A stretch of DNA of 56,227 nt from Symplocastrum torsivum CPER-KK1 (GTDB lineage: Bacteria; Cyanobacteriota; Cyanobacteriia; Cyanobacteriales; Coleofasciculaceae), in contig JAHHIF010000053.1 of assembly GCA_019358875.1 (NCBI GenBank), positions 1-56,227 of the forward strand, read 5' to 3'. Made by a program: the position numbers and the translations under genes. How positions within the stretch are numbered: position 1 is the first letter of the stretch; every line of letters begins with the position of its first letter. A model generated the notes under the pieces. That model saw nothing but the letters and a program-made list of their open reading frames with translations. It made no database searches and was not told the DNA's origin. Of this stretch, positions 23,212-32,920 are shown piece by piece.

Positions 23212-24672
23212 CTACTGCAATTGGGGTTTCTGTAGATGCCAGCTAGTCGATTGCTCGTAGGCATAGGCGACTTGAAATAACTGATCTTCACGCAACACTT
23301 TGCCAATTAGCTGCATTCCAATCGGTAATCCATTGTCATCAAAGCCACAAGGTACACTTAACCCTGGTAAACCTGTGAGGTTTACCGGGATGGTCATCAG
23401 GTCAGAGAGATACATACTCAAAGGGTCTTCTGTCTTTTCCCCAGCTTTAAATGCTGTTGTGGGAGCAGTTGGACAGACTAAGACATCTACTTTTTCAAAG
23501 GCTGCCTCAAAGTCTTGTTTGATTAAAGTGCGAACTTTTTGCGCTTTCAGGTAATACGCATCGTAGTAACCTGCTGATAAGGCATAGGTGCCTAGCATAA
23601 TCCGGCGTTTGACTTCTGCACCAAATCCAGCAGCACGAGTTTTGGTGTACATCGAGAGGAGATTGTCGGCATCAGGAACACGCTTGCCATATTTGACACC
23701 ATCGTAACGAGCAAGATTTGCTGATGCCTCACTAGGAGCAATGATGTAGTAGGTTGGCAACCCGTAGCGGAACCGGGGACAAGAAATGACATGAATTTCT
23801 GCACCCAAGCTTTGTAGCTGATCGATCGCTTTAGTTACAGCCTGTTCAACAGCCGGGTCTAAGCCTTCACCGAAGGTTTCTTTAATAATGCCAACTCTTA
23901 GCCGTCCTCTGGGTCGCAGATCGGGCTGAAGTATTTTGGCATAGTCAGGGATTTCGACTTTCAAGCTAGTAGCATCGTTGGGGTCATAACCTGCGATCGC
24001 ACTGAGCAAAATTGCTGCATCTTCTACCGTTCGCGCTAGTGGCCCAATTTGATCCAAAGAAGACGCATAAGCAACAAGACCATAACGGGAAACCAAACCA
24101 TAGGTAGGTTTTAGACCAACAACACCGCAGAACGAGGCAGGTTGACGAATTGAACCACCTGTATCCGAACCAAGGGCAACAGCACATTCTTGTGCTGCTA
24201 CTGCGGCGGCTGAACCTCCTGAGGAACCTCCTGGCACCCGATCCAAATCCCAAGGATTTGCGGTGACTTGATAGGCAGAGTTTTCCGTAGAACTGCCCAT
24301 CGCGAACTCATCAAGATTGGTTTTACCCACCATCACCGCGCCAGCGTCCTTGAGCTTTTGAGTCACGGTTGACTCGTAAGGCGGCACAAAATTCTCCAGA
24401 ATTCGGGAAGCACAGGTAGTAGGAATTCCCTTGGTACACATATTGTCTTTGATGCCAATCGGAATTCCCGCCAACAGCCCTATCTCTTCTCCAGCGGCGA
24501 TTTTGACATCCACCTGACGCGCCTGCTCTAGGGCGTGTTCTGAGGTGACGTGCAAAAAGCTATGTAATTTCGGCTCTAGCTCCTGAATCCGGTCTAGGGC
24601 TTCTTGGGTAATTTCGACAGCCGAACGTTCTTTGCGAATGAGCTGTCTATGCAACTCGCGGATGGAGACCAT
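23212..24672 (-). CDS. gatA: Glutamyl-tRNA(Gln) amidotransferase subunit A, GatA
   Basis: 486-residue amidase-signature enzyme that releases ammonia from glutamine to convert Glu-tRNA(Gln) into Gln-tRNA(Gln) as part of GatCAB. The Ser-cisSer-Lys triad is visible as K75 (GIPIGIKDNM), S150 (VPGGSSGGSAAAVAA) and S174 (GSDTGGSIRQPAS). Full length. The tRNA-Gln gene it serves is also in this window (55267). Divergent to gyrA with a 251-base spacer. Confidence 0.97.
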   Translation of the reverse strand: MVSIRELHRQLIRKERSAVEITQEALDRIQELEPKLHSFLHVTSEHALEQARQVDVKIAAGEEIGLLAGIPIGIKDNMCTKGIPTTCASRILENFVPPYESTVTQKLKDAGAVMVGKTNLDEFAMGSSTENSAYQVTANPWDLDRVPGGSSGGSAAAVAAQECAVALGSDTGGSIRQPASFCGVVGLKPTYGLVSRYGLVAYASSLDQIGPLARTVEDAAILLSAIAGYDPNDATSLKVEIPDYAKILQPDLRPRGRLRVGIIKETFGEGLDPAVEQAVTKAIDQLQSLGAEIHVISCPRFRYGLPTYYIIAPSEASANLARYDGVKYGKRVPDADNLLSMYTKTRAAGFGAEVKRRIMLGTYALSAGYYDAYYLKAQKVRTLIKQDFEAAFEKVDVLVCPTAPTTAFKAGEKTEDPLSMYLSDLMTIPVNLTGLPGLSVPCGFDDNGLPIGMQLIGKVLREDQLFQVAYAYEQSTSWHLQKPQLQ

Positions 24673-24923
24673 CTCTCGCTCCCTTTTGGACTCATAATTC
24701 AGACTTTAGTATAGAGTGCCGATTGAATAGGATTGCGAATTAGCACTTGTATTCCATATAACGTTTCTCCCAGCCGTTGCTCCGGCTGAGGGGTTTGGAA
24801 TTGTGTTAAAATTTTAAAAGAAACTACTAATTTTTGGCAAATATTCGAGTGAAAAGCGGCATTTTTTGCAGCTTTTCGGCTTTTTTCTGCCACATTCTTG
24901 ATTTTAATGGAGTTTTTCGTTCT

Positions 24924-27557
24924 ATGAGTACCTCCCAAGAGCGGATTGTCCCGACGAATCTGCGGAACGAGATGTCTCAGTCTTACCTGGAATACGCGAT
25001 GAGCGTAATTGTGGGTCGGGCACTGCCAGATGCTAGGGATGGTCTCAAGCCGGTACATCGGCGGATTCTCTATGCAATGCATGAGCTAGGTCTGATGCCA
25101 GACCGACCGTTCCGGAAGTGTGCTCGTGTTGTGGGAGAAGTGCTAGGTAAGTATCACCCTCATGGAGATACTGCCGTTTATGACGCCTTAGTGCGGATGG
25201 CTCAAGAGTTCTCGATGCGATCGCCTCTGATTAACGGACATGGGAACTTTGGCTCGGTTGACAACGACCCACCAGCCGCAATGCGTTATACAGAGTGTCG
25301 CTTGCGTGCTTTAGCTACAGACGCCCTGTTGCAGGATATTGAGTCAGAAACGGTAGACTTCATTGATAACTTTGATGGTTCGCAACAAGAACCAACTGTC
25401 TTACCGGCGCGTGTGCCTCAGTTACTACTCAATGGTTCTTCCGGGATTGCGGTGGGGATGGCAACCAATATCCCGCCTCACAACCTGGGAGAGTTAATTG
25501 ATGGCTTGGTGGCGCTCATCCACAATCCTGAGATAACGGATATAGAGTTAATGCGGTATGTTCCTGGCCCTGACTTTCCAACTGGGGGACAGATTCTGGG
25601 AACCACGGGGATTAAAGAAGCATTTACCACAGGTCGCGGTTCGATTACGATGCGGGGTGTCGCCGAGATTGAAACGATTGAACATCGTGGGCGTCCTGAC
25701 AAAGAAGCAATCATCATCACTGAGCTTCCTTTCCAAACGAATAAGGCAGGGATGATTGAGAAGATTGCCGAAATGGTCAACGAAAAGCGCTTAGAGGGCA
25801 TTTCGGATATTCGGGACGAAAGCGATCGCGACGGGATGCGAATCGTCATAGAACTCAAGCGCGACGCCTATCCCCGTGTTGTCCTCAACAACCTCTACAA
25901 GCAAACGCCCCTACAGATGAACTTTGGGGCGAATATGCTGGCGTTGGTGCGAAATGAACCGCAGCTACTGACGCTTAAGCGGTTTTTGGAAGTTTTCTTA
26001 GATTTTCGCATTGAGACGATTACGCGACGGACTCAGTACGAACTGCGGAAAGCAGAAGAACGCGACCATTTACTGCAAGGGTTATTGATTGCTCTTGATA
26101 ACCTGGATGCGATTATTGAACTCATCCGCAGCGCCGCTGATGCACCGACGGCGAAAGTCGGGTTGATGGAAGTATATGGTCTTTCCGAACCGCAAGCTGA
26201 TGCTATTTTACAAATGCAGTTGCGACGCTTGACAGCGCTGGAAGCAGAGAAGATTCACGCGGAGCACAATGAGTTACAAGTTCGGATTGCTGACTTGCAG
26301 GACATCCTTGCCAACAGAAGTCGCATCCTAGAAATTATTGAAACGGAAGTGGGTCAGCTTAAAACCACCCACGCCACACCACGACGCACGGTAATTCAGC
26401 AGGTTGAAGGTGAACTCGGTGACATTGACCTGATTGCCAATGAAAAAGCCGTCATTCTGCTGACTGAGCAAGGTTACATCAAGCGGATGCCAGTCAACGA
26501 CTTTGCTGCACAAGCGAGAGCAACGCGCGGCAAGGCAGGCACTCGAATGAAAGAGGATGACGGGGTTGAGCATTTCCTGACTTGCTGTGATCACGATAGC
26601 CTTTTATTCTTTAGCGATCGCGGTGTAGTCTACTGTTTGAGAGCGTACCAAATCCCAGCAGCCTCTCGCACCGCACGGGGAGTGCCAACTGTGCAGATGT
26701 TGCCGATTCCCCGGAATGAAAAAATCACCTCGATTGTGCCAGTGTCGGAGTTTACCGATCATGAATATCTAGTGATGTTGACCCAGAAGGGTTACATCAA
26801 AAAAACAGCACTAGATGCCTTTGGTAATATAAGAGCCAATGGGTTGATTGCAATCTCTCTAGAAGAAGGTGATCAATTACGGTGGGTACGTCGTGCCACA
26901 GAAGCAGACAGCATCATCATTGGGTCACGTCAGGGGATGGCGATTCACTTCAAGACTGACCACGATCAACTACGTCCCCTCGGTCGGGCTACACGCGGCG
27001 TTAAGGCAATGAAGCTGAAACGCGATGATGTGTTGATCAGCATGGACATTCTACCGGGTCAAGTTGTTGCTAGTCTTGCACCTGTCAATGAGGCGGAGTC
27101 AGAGGAGGAGATCGAAGACCTCAATGGCGCAGAACTTAATGGTGGGGAGTTGGTAGAAACGGCTGGACAAGGCCCTTGGGTGCTAGTAGTAACGATGGGT
27201 GGCTATGGTAAGCGAGTACCTGTTAAACAATTCCGGCTGCAAAATCGTGCAGGAATGGGAATTTTAGCCACGAAGTTCCGTTTACCGAAAGATAAACTAT
27301 CGTCGCTGATGGTGGTCAATGAAGGGGATGAGCTGATGATGGTCACTAGTCGAGGTATCATCATTCGTCAAGTGATTGGTGCAATTTCACCGCAATCTAG
27401 GATGGCAACTGGGGTAAGAGTACAGCGGTTAGATGAAGATGATGCGATCGCGGCTGTTGCATTAGTGCCTTCCTCTGTTCAAGGTGAGGAAGAGCCTCTC
27501 TCCATTCAAGGTGACGAAGAGCTTCCCTCCATTCAAGGTGAGGAAGAGGAGGAATAG
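24924..27557 (+). CDS. gyrA: DNA gyrase subunit A, GyrA
   Basis: 877 residues from the ATG at 24924; the open frame extends 30 codons upstream but that part (SGIFCSFSAFFCH) is not gyrase. Catalytic tyrosine Y122 in AAMRYTECRL matches the E. coli numbering, and the quinolone-region residues are T83 and D87. The C-terminal beta-pinwheel has blades such as QARATRGKAGTRM and TARGVPTVQML; a degenerate GyrA box takes the place of QRRGGKG. The protein ends in an acidic tail of near-repeats (SIQGDEE, SIQGEEE). It supercoils DNA with GyrB, coded elsewhere. Confidence 0.96.
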   Translation: MSTSQERIVPTNLRNEMSQSYLEYAMSVIVGRALPDARDGLKPVHRRILYAMHELGLMPDRPFRKCARVVGEVLGKYHPHGDTAVYDALVRMAQEFSMRSPLINGHGNFGSVDNDPPAAMRYTECRLRALATDALLQDIESETVDFIDNFDGSQQEPTVLPARVPQLLLNGSSGIAVGMATNIPPHNLGELIDGLVALIHNPEITDIELMRYVPGPDFPTGGQILGTTGIKEAFTTGRGSITMRGVAEIETIEHRGRPDKEAIIITELPFQTNKAGMIEKIAEMVNEKRLEGISDIRDESDRDGMRIVIELKRDAYPRVVLNNLYKQTPLQMNFGANMLALVRNEPQLLTLKRFLEVFLDFRIETITRRTQYELRKAEERDHLLQGLLIALDNLDAIIELIRSAADAPTAKVGLMEVYGLSEPQADAILQMQLRRLTALEAEKIHAEHNELQVRIADLQDILANRSRILEIIETEVGQLKTTHATPRRTVIQQVEGELGDIDLIANEKAVILLTEQGYIKRMPVNDFAAQARATRGKAGTRMKEDDGVEHFLTCCDHDSLLFFSDRGVVYCLRAYQIPAASRTARGVPTVQMLPIPRNEKITSIVPVSEFTDHEYLVMLTQKGYIKKTALDAFGNIRANGLIAISLEEGDQLRWVRRATEADSIIIGSRQGMAIHFKTDHDQLRPLGRATRGVKAMKLKRDDVLISMDILPGQVVASLAPVNEAESEEEIEDLNGAELNGGELVETAGQGPWVLVVTMGGYGKRVPVKQFRLQNRAGMGILATKFRLPKDKLSSLMVVNEGDELMMVTSRGIIIRQVIGAISPQSRMATGVRVQRLDEDDAIAAVALVPSSVQGEEEPLSIQGDEELPSIQGEEEEE

Positions 27558-27885
27558 GCTTCAAAAGGTAACTAACCTTCCGCTTTCGGATATCGAAAAG
27601 TTTGTGCGATCGCTTCTTTAGAAATAGAGGCGATCGCATTGAATTTATAGCGTTTTCCAGTCAATGAAGTACAGATTGCTTATAGGGGCACACATCGGTG
27701 CGACCTTGACTGTGTCGGACTTTATCACAGAATTGCCGCCCCCCAAGGAAAACTTCCCTCCCCCTGCCTATCTTCTTCAGGTACTCTCATCTCTAGGTGA
27801 AGCAATGGACAGCCTGGCTCAACTCCAGCGTCATAGCGCACCATCAATCATGGCATCCTGAAAAAAGAGAATCACGAGGTAAAGG
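27558..27885. other. Gene-poor spacer with paired HIP1 sites
   Basis: 328 bases between gyrA and the FAD oxidoreductase gene. TGCGATCGC (27605-27613) and GCGATCGCA (27630-27638) are two HIP1 octamers in a fold-back with a 16-base loop, possibly a gyrA terminator. A 65-codon frame at 27664-27861 is open but has no ribosome binding site or family resemblance, so I do not call it. Confidence 0.5.
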
Positions 27886-29397
27886 ATGACGGAAGCGTCA
27901 GAACAGAAACGGGTAGTAGTCGTCGGTGCTGGTTGGGCTGGATTAGGCGCAGCCTACCACCTAACCGCTCAGGGTTACGATGTCACGCTCTTAGAAGCTA
28001 GTTCCTACCCCGGTGGATTAGTGGCAGGTTGGAAAACAGCGGGTGGACGCTCGGTAGAGGGCGGTATTCATGGCTTCTGGTATCCCTACAGCAATATCTT
28101 TTCCCTAGTGCAAAAGTTGGGACTAAATCCCTTCACCCCGTTTACCCGTTCCTCCCAATATTCACCCGCAGGACTGGAAGTCGAATCGCCCATATTTCAA
28201 AACGAGCCGTTACTTCCCACACCATTGGGAACCTTTCTCTACACTCAGTTCAAGCGGTTGCCCCTGATTGACCGCCTTTCTGCCTTACCTCTGCTCTATG
28301 CTGTAGTCGATTTTGACAATTCTGATAGTGCTTGGTGGCGTTATGACTTTGTAACCGCCCGTGAAGTGTTCAAACAATTTGGTGTTTCTGCTCGACTCTA
28401 CAAAGATTCCTTCGAGCCGATGCTGCTAGTCGGCTTATTTGCTCCAGGGGAACAGTGTTCAGCCGCTGCCGCCTTAGGGATGCTTTACTACTTCATCCTC
28501 GCTCACCAACCCAACTTTGATGTGGTTTGGTGCCGGGGAACAGTTGGGGAAATGATATTCAAGCCTTGGGTTGAACGCATTGAGAAACTTGGTGGAAAGG
28601 TACTGACCAACAAGCGGGTGAGCGACATCCTCCTCGACAGCACAGGCGAGGCAAAGGGAGTTGTCTGTGGTGATGAAGTCTTTGAAGCAGACGCAGTGAT
28701 TTTTGGCGTTAGCGTTAGTGGCATGAAAAAGATTGTATCAGGTAGCCCAACACTGCAAAATTACCAAGAGTTCCGAGACTTGACGAATTTGGGCGCAATT
28801 GATGTGATGGCAACGCGGCTGTGGTTTGACCGCAAAATTCCGATCAGTCATCCCTCGAATGCCTGCTTCGGCTTTGATCCGACAACAGGCTGGACATTTT
28901 TTGACCTGAATGTGCTGCACGACGAATACCGTGATGAACCAGGTAGCGTAATTGAAGCTGACTTTTATAACGCTAACCAGTTGCTACCTCTGAGCGATGA
29001 GCAAATTGTGCAGAAAGTTCAGGAAGATTTAGCTACCTGTATTCCAGGATTTCGACAGGCAAAGGTTATCGATAGCAGTGTTATCCGGGTGCCTCAAGGT
29101 GTGACTCACTTTGCACCAGGTAGCTATCAGTATCTCTTGAAGGCAAAAACCAATATCAAAAATGTCTTCATGAGCGGGGATTGGATTATCACTCGCCACG
29201 GTTCATGGTCGCAAGAGAAGGCGTATGTGACGGGTTTAGAGGCAGCAAATCTTGTGGTTGAATCCTTTGGGCATGGTAGCAAGGCGACTATCCTACCTGT
29301 CGAGCCTGATGAACCCCATATCCAGTTTGCCCGGACAATCAACCAATTTGTGCGGGGTTTGAGTCAAACGATTTTGCCAGAGTTCTGGTTGCCCTAA
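27886..29397 (+). CDS. FAD-dependent oxidoreductase of the phytoene/zeta-carotene desaturase type
   Basis: 503 residues. An N-terminal dinucleotide fold VVVVGAGWAGLGAAYHLTAQGYDVTLLEAS (broken here as GAGWAGLG) is followed by PGGLVAGW, and the C-terminal FAD motif is VFMSGDWIITRHGSWSQEKAYVTGLEAA. Middle blocks such as FEPMLLVGLFAPGEQCSAAAALGM and WCRGTVGEMIF recall carotenoid desaturases and the CruE/CrtU-like group. The substrate cannot be told: a carotenoid or other isoprenoid is likely. It is single, ending in a convergent terminator. An AGG-rich site (GAGGTAAAGG) precedes the ATG. Confidence 0.8.
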   Translation: MTEASEQKRVVVVGAGWAGLGAAYHLTAQGYDVTLLEASSYPGGLVAGWKTAGGRSVEGGIHGFWYPYSNIFSLVQKLGLNPFTPFTRSSQYSPAGLEVESPIFQNEPLLPTPLGTFLYTQFKRLPLIDRLSALPLLYAVVDFDNSDSAWWRYDFVTAREVFKQFGVSARLYKDSFEPMLLVGLFAPGEQCSAAAALGMLYYFILAHQPNFDVVWCRGTVGEMIFKPWVERIEKLGGKVLTNKRVSDILLDSTGEAKGVVCGDEVFEADAVIFGVSVSGMKKIVSGSPTLQNYQEFRDLTNLGAIDVMATRLWFDRKIPISHPSNACFGFDPTTGWTFFDLNVLHDEYRDEPGSVIEADFYNANQLLPLSDEQIVQKVQEDLATCIPGFRQAKVIDSSVIRVPQGVTHFAPGSYQYLLKAKTNIKNVFMSGDWIITRHGSWSQEKAYVTGLEAANLVVESFGHGSKATILPVEPDEPHIQFARTINQFVRGLSQTILPEFWLP

Positions 29398-29513
29398 AAA
29401 CATAGCAGTTCTTAGTTAAATGAGGTACAGCTAAAAGCTGTGAAGCAGCACTACTAGCCAGGAAAACAAAAAAGCTGATAGCTGACCGCTAACCCTAGGC
29501 TTGATGCAAAAAT

Positions 29514-29547
29514 GAGAAAGCCCCAGTATTTCTACCAGGGCTTTCTC
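29514..29547. terminator. Bidirectional terminator between convergent genes
   Basis: GAGAAAGCCC and GGGCTTTCTC form a 10 bp perfect stem with a 14-base loop, in the spacer between the plus-strand oxidoreductase gene and the minus-strand prfA. No long T-run follows on either side, so strength is uncertain. Confidence 0.65.
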
Positions 29548-29586
29548 ACTTTGACTACAACGTTAGATTACTTGAGCGACTGAGCA

Positions 29587-30681
29587 TTATTTAGTGGAAG
29601 CCGCTAATTCCTCCAACCGTTCTTGTTGGTCTTGGCTAATACAAGATTGAATCATTGACTCCAAGTCGCCTTCGAGAACTGGGCTGAGTGAATAGTTTTG
29701 ACCCAATCGGTGGTCGGTGACACGATTGTCTTTGTAGTTGTAGGTACGGATTTTCTCAGAGCGAGAACCCGTTCCAACTTGCGATAGCCGCATCGATTTC
29801 ACTGCGGCTTGTTGTTCCTGTAGCTTAATTTCGTACAGCTTAGCGCGGAGAATTTGCATCGCCCGCTCTCGGTTTTGCAGTTGAGAACGCTCCTCCGTAC
29901 AAAAGACTCGAATTCCTGTTGGTTTGTGGATCAGGTCAACGGCTGTTTCCACTTTGTTTACGTTCTGTCCACCAGCACCACCGGAACGAGCTGTTTTGAG
30001 TTCTATATCCTTTGGATCGATCTGAACTTCCACCTCATCCACTTCTGGCATAACTGCCACTGTTGCCGTTGAGGTATGAACTCTTCCCCCAGCTTCTGTC
30101 ACAGGGACTCGTTGCACTCGATGGACGCCTGCTTCAAACTTGAGCTTGCTGTAAACTTGATCGCCCTGTATTTCAAGGATTGCCTCTTTAAAGCCGCCCA
30201 TATCTGCTAGCGACTCACTCAGCAACTTGACTTTCCAGTTCTGAGTTTCCGCATAGCGCGAGTACATCCGTACCAAATCACCTGCCCAGATACTGGCTTC
30301 ATCGCCACCTGTACCTGCCCGAATTTCTAACATGATGTTTTTGTCATCATTCGGGTCACGAGGCAAGAGCAAAATTTTCAGGCGTGTCTCCAGTTGCTCT
30401 AGTTTGGCTTGCAGTTCGTTAACTTCCAGCGCAGCCATTTCTTGCATCTCTGGATCGCTGCTTGCTTCCTTGAGGACTTGCCGCGCTCCTGCTAAATCTT
30501 CCTGAGTCTGTTTCCAGGTGTCGTAGGTATTGACAACTTCCTCTAGCGAGGAACGTGCCATTGTAACCCGTTGCATCTCATGCGGATTGGTCGCGATATC
30601 TGGATCAGCCAAACGCCGCGTTAATTCATTGAAGGTTTGTTCAACAGATTGTAATTTCTCTAGCAGGTAGGTTTCAGCCAT
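29587..30681 (-). CDS. prfA: Peptide chain release factor 1
   Basis: 364 residues from the ATG at 30681 (MAETYLLEKLQSVEQ); a longer frame upstream is not family-like. The GGQ peptidyl-hydrolysis motif is in RSGGAGGQNVNKVETAV, and the stop-codon-reading loop has PVT in RVPVTEAGGRVHTS, the PxT type that reads UAA and UAG and marks RF1 over RF2. N-terminal coiled coil and length fit. It ends the long minus-strand translation gene cluster, 102 bases after rpmE with a possible terminator between. Confidence 0.96.
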   Translation of the reverse strand: MAETYLLEKLQSVEQTFNELTRRLADPDIATNPHEMQRVTMARSSLEEVVNTYDTWKQTQEDLAGARQVLKEASSDPEMQEMAALEVNELQAKLEQLETRLKILLLPRDPNDDKNIMLEIRAGTGGDEASIWAGDLVRMYSRYAETQNWKVKLLSESLADMGGFKEAILEIQGDQVYSKLKFEAGVHRVQRVPVTEAGGRVHTSTATVAVMPEVDEVEVQIDPKDIELKTARSGGAGGQNVNKVETAVDLIHKPTGIRVFCTEERSQLQNRERAMQILRAKLYEIKLQEQQAAVKSMRLSQVGTGSRSEKIRTYNYKDNRVTDHRLGQNYSLSPVLEGDLESMIQSCISQDQQERLEELAASTK

Positions 30682-30738
30682 GACTCGTGCGATCGCTCCC
30701 TCAAAAAAATAGCTTGGTTGCTTACAAATAAAACAATG

Positions 30739-30761
30739 ACCCAGCAAGCCAGTTACTGGGT
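30739..30761 (-). terminator. Possible terminator of the ribosomal protein cluster
   Basis: ACCCAG and CTGGGT form a 6 bp stem with an 11-base loop; on the minus strand it is followed by CATTGTTTTATTTG, a weak T-rich run. It lies between the rpmE stop and the prfA start. Confidence 0.4.
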
Positions 30762-30783
30762 GGTTATAAGCTCACCAAGATAG

Positions 30784-31026
30784 CTATTTCTCTTTGGACT
30801 GATCCGCCGAGGCATTGTCGTCGAGCATTCCGTATTTCCGCATAAAGCGCTCAACTCGCCCTTCAGTATCAATCATTTTCTGTGTCCCTGTATAGAAGGG
30901 ATGGTTGCCAGACCAAACATCAACGTGGATTTCTGGTTTGGTTGAGCCAATTGTCATTACGACCTCACCGTTGCAATAAACCTTGGCATCTGGATACCAC
31001 TGTGGATGAATATCAGGTTTTGGCAT
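30784..31026 (-). CDS. rpmE: 50S ribosomal protein L31
   Basis: 80 residues. MPKPDIHPQWYPDAKVYCNGEVV and DVWSGNHPFYTGTQKMIDTEGRVERFMRKYG are typical L31. Only one cysteine (C18) of the zinc ribbon is present, so this is the zinc-independent C- form. It has an extended charged C-terminal tail (NASADQSKEK). Last ribosomal protein gene of the cluster, 122 bases after rpsI; the spacer holds a 10 bp stem (31088-31097 with 31131-31140). Confidence 0.96.
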   Translation of the reverse strand: MPKPDIHPQWYPDAKVYCNGEVVMTIGSTKPEIHVDVWSGNHPFYTGTQKMIDTEGRVERFMRKYGMLDDNASADQSKEK

Positions 31027-31148
31027 AGTTTTTGCTCTACTTTAAACTTTTGTCAATCTGTTCTTAATTTTAGCTTTTAGTTGCCAGCTCTCAGCTTTTA
31101 GCCTACGAGACAAGGTTGAGTCTCCCTGAGAAGCTGAGAGTTGACACT

Positions 31149-31562
31149 TTATCGCTTGGAGTATTGAGGAGCTTTACGAGCTTTGTGTAAGCCGTATTTC
31201 TTACGCTCTTTAGCTCGTGGGTCACGGGTTAAGTAACCTTCTATTTTCAGAGGAGGGCGGTTTTCTGGGTCTAGTTCGCACAACGCTCTAGCAACGCCCA
31301 AACGAATTGAATCAGCTTGTCCAGTCAATCCACCACCATGAGCATTGACCAAAATGTCGTACTCATTTTCTAAACCTAGAGTTTCTAGGGGGGCTTTGGC
31401 GGCGGAGATGTAACCGGAGTTGTAGTTAAAGTAATTGTCTCCTGGGCGTCCATTGACAATTATCTGACCGCTACCAGGTACTAGACGCACCCGTGCGACT
31501 GAGGATTTACGGCGACCAGTACCCCAGTACACAGCGCGTCCGCTTGTTTCTGCTGCTTGCAT
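31149..31562 (-). CDS. rpsI: 30S ribosomal protein S9
   Basis: 137 residues. AVYWGTGRRKSSVARVRLVPGSG at the N-terminus and the conserved C-terminal tail ending RKAPQYSKR, whose last Lys-Arg reaches the P-site tRNA. Its ATG shares one base with the rplM stop (TAATG) and is preceded by AGGAG. Paired with rplM as in most bacteria. Confidence 0.98.
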   Translation of the reverse strand: MQAAETSGRAVYWGTGRRKSSVARVRLVPGSGQIIVNGRPGDNYFNYNSGYISAAKAPLETLGLENEYDILVNAHGGGLTGQADSIRLGVARALCELDPENRPPLKIEGYLTRDPRAKERKKYGLHKARKAPQYSKR

Positions 31563-32014
31563 TAATTTTCTCCTGGAATCGTTTGAATGGTTAGGGCTTG
31601 TGGTTGTTGTGCTTGATGGGGATGGCTGTCTCCAGCGTAGACTTTTAGCTTGGTAAACAGTTGGCGACCAAGAGAATTTTTAGGCAGCATTCCCTTGACA
31701 GCCTGTTCAATAATCCGTTCTGGCAGACGGTCTTGTAGTTTTGCAAAGGTTTCCGTCTTCATCCCACCAGGGCGACCTGAGTTACGTCGATAAAGCTTCT
31801 GAGTCCGTTTTTTGCCAGTAACAACGACTTTTTCCGCATTGACAACAATAACAAAGTCGCCTGTATCAATGTGGGGTGTATAAGTGGGTTTGTTTTTCCC
31901 CCTAAGAATCATGGCAATTGCACTAGCCAGCCGTCCAAGACGCATATCAGTCGCATCTACGACGTACCACTTGTGTTCTAGGGAGTTGAGCGGGGGGAGG
32001 TAAGTTTTTTCCAT
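31562..32014 (-). CDS. rplM: 50S ribosomal protein L13
   Basis: 150 residues with KWYVVDATDMRLGRLASAIAMILRGKNKPTYTPHIDTGDFVIVVNAEKV (family core) and KMLPKNSLGRQLFTKLKVYAGDSHPHQAQQP (given here as MLPKNSLGRQLFTKLK). L13 binds 23S rRNA early in assembly. It overlaps rpsI by one base and follows truA by 33 bases. Confidence 0.98.
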   Translation of the reverse strand: MEKTYLPPLNSLEHKWYVVDATDMRLGRLASAIAMILRGKNKPTYTPHIDTGDFVIVVNAEKVVVTGKKRTQKLYRRNSGRPGGMKTETFAKLQDRLPERIIEQAVKGMLPKNSLGRQLFTKLKVYAGDSHPHQAQQPQALTIQTIPGEN

Positions 32015-32047
32015 CGGTCTTTTTTTAGCGCTTCAAGAGTTATGTGT

Positions 32048-32896
32048 TTAATTGAGGCAGTATTCGCTTGGGGTATTAGTTGGCAAGAGGAATTTTGGCT
32101 GTGTATCAAACCAGACTTCTGGAGGAAAAGGCGAGTTGGGGTAGCCTACACGCAATAGGCATAAACCTCTCGCTGGAGCTGCGTATTTTACAGCTTCCCG
32201 TCGCTGGTTGACCCAAAGTTCCGTGAAACTGTTTGGGTGTAGTTCCCCAGTGCCTACTTGTACCAGCATTCCTACCAAAAGCCGCACCATGCCATACAAA
32301 AATCCGTTTGCCTGAATTTCTATATGAATAAATGACCCGTTACGGTAGCATTCTGCGGCTTGAACATCCACCCAGGAATGCGATCGCCCTGAGTTTGCCC
32401 GATGAAAGGCAGCCAGGTGGTGCTTACCCATTAGCGGAGTTAACGCTTCCTGAATCAAAGATTCATCTAGCGGTGCATGATAATAATGCCAACTAAAGGG
32501 TCGCACAAACAAGTTGGGTCGGTTGTCGGTATAGAGTGTATATCGATAACGACGCCAGCTAGCAGAAAAACGAGCGTGCCAGTTGGGAGCAACTAAGGCT
32601 GAGGCACGAATTAGGATATCCTCAGGCAGTCTACTGTTGAGGACAGCCGCCCACCTTGTGGCTGGAATTGGTCCTGTAGCATTAAAGTGAGCTACCTGAG
32701 CAGCAGCGTGAACACCTGTATCGGTGCGACCCGCTGCGTGTAGGGTCACGGGTCGCTGCTCCACGGCAGAGATCACTTTTTCAATTTCCTCCTGCACACT
32801 GCGATGGTTGGGTTGGCGCTGCCAGCCATAAAAGTGCGTACCCAGGTATTGGATAACCAGGGCAATACGCTGCTTTGTTAGCTGAGGGGACTGCAT
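32048..32896 (-). CDS. truA: tRNA pseudouridine synthase A
   Basis: 282 residues from the ATG at 32896; a TTG four codons upstream is an alternative. The catalytic Asp is in HAAGRTDTGVHAAAQVAHF, and the family blocks VIQYLGTHFYGWQRQPN and FLYGMVRLLVGMLVQVG are present. It makes pseudouridines at positions 38-40 of many tRNA anticodon arms. Placed between rplQ and rplM, a common cyanobacterial arrangement that ties it to ribosome synthesis. Confidence 0.96.
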   Translation of the reverse strand: MQSPQLTKQRIALVIQYLGTHFYGWQRQPNHRSVQEEIEKVISAVEQRPVTLHAAGRTDTGVHAAAQVAHFNATGPIPATRWAAVLNSRLPEDILIRASALVAPNWHARFSASWRRYRYTLYTDNRPNLFVRPFSWHYYHAPLDESLIQEALTPLMGKHHLAAFHRANSGRSHSWVDVQAAECYRNGSFIHIEIQANGFLYGMVRLLVGMLVQVGTGELHPNSFTELWVNQRREAVKYAAPARGLCLLRVGYPNSPFPPEVWFDTQPKFLLPTNTPSEYCLN

Positions 32897-32920
32897 GAGG
32901 AGTAACAAATAGCGAGCTAG

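Noticed and set aside
24834..24923. 30-codon N-terminal extension of GyrA
   Set aside because: Not gyrase-like (Cys/Phe-rich); MSTSQERIVPTNL at 24924 matches other GyrA starts.
27664..27861. 65-codon open frame between gyrA and the FAD oxidoreductase
   Set aside because: No ribosome binding site, no family resemblance and atypical composition; likely random in a repeat-bearing spacer.
30682..30747. 22-codon extension of RF1
   Set aside because: Family proteins start at MAETYLLEKL; the extra codons have no resemblance to release factors.
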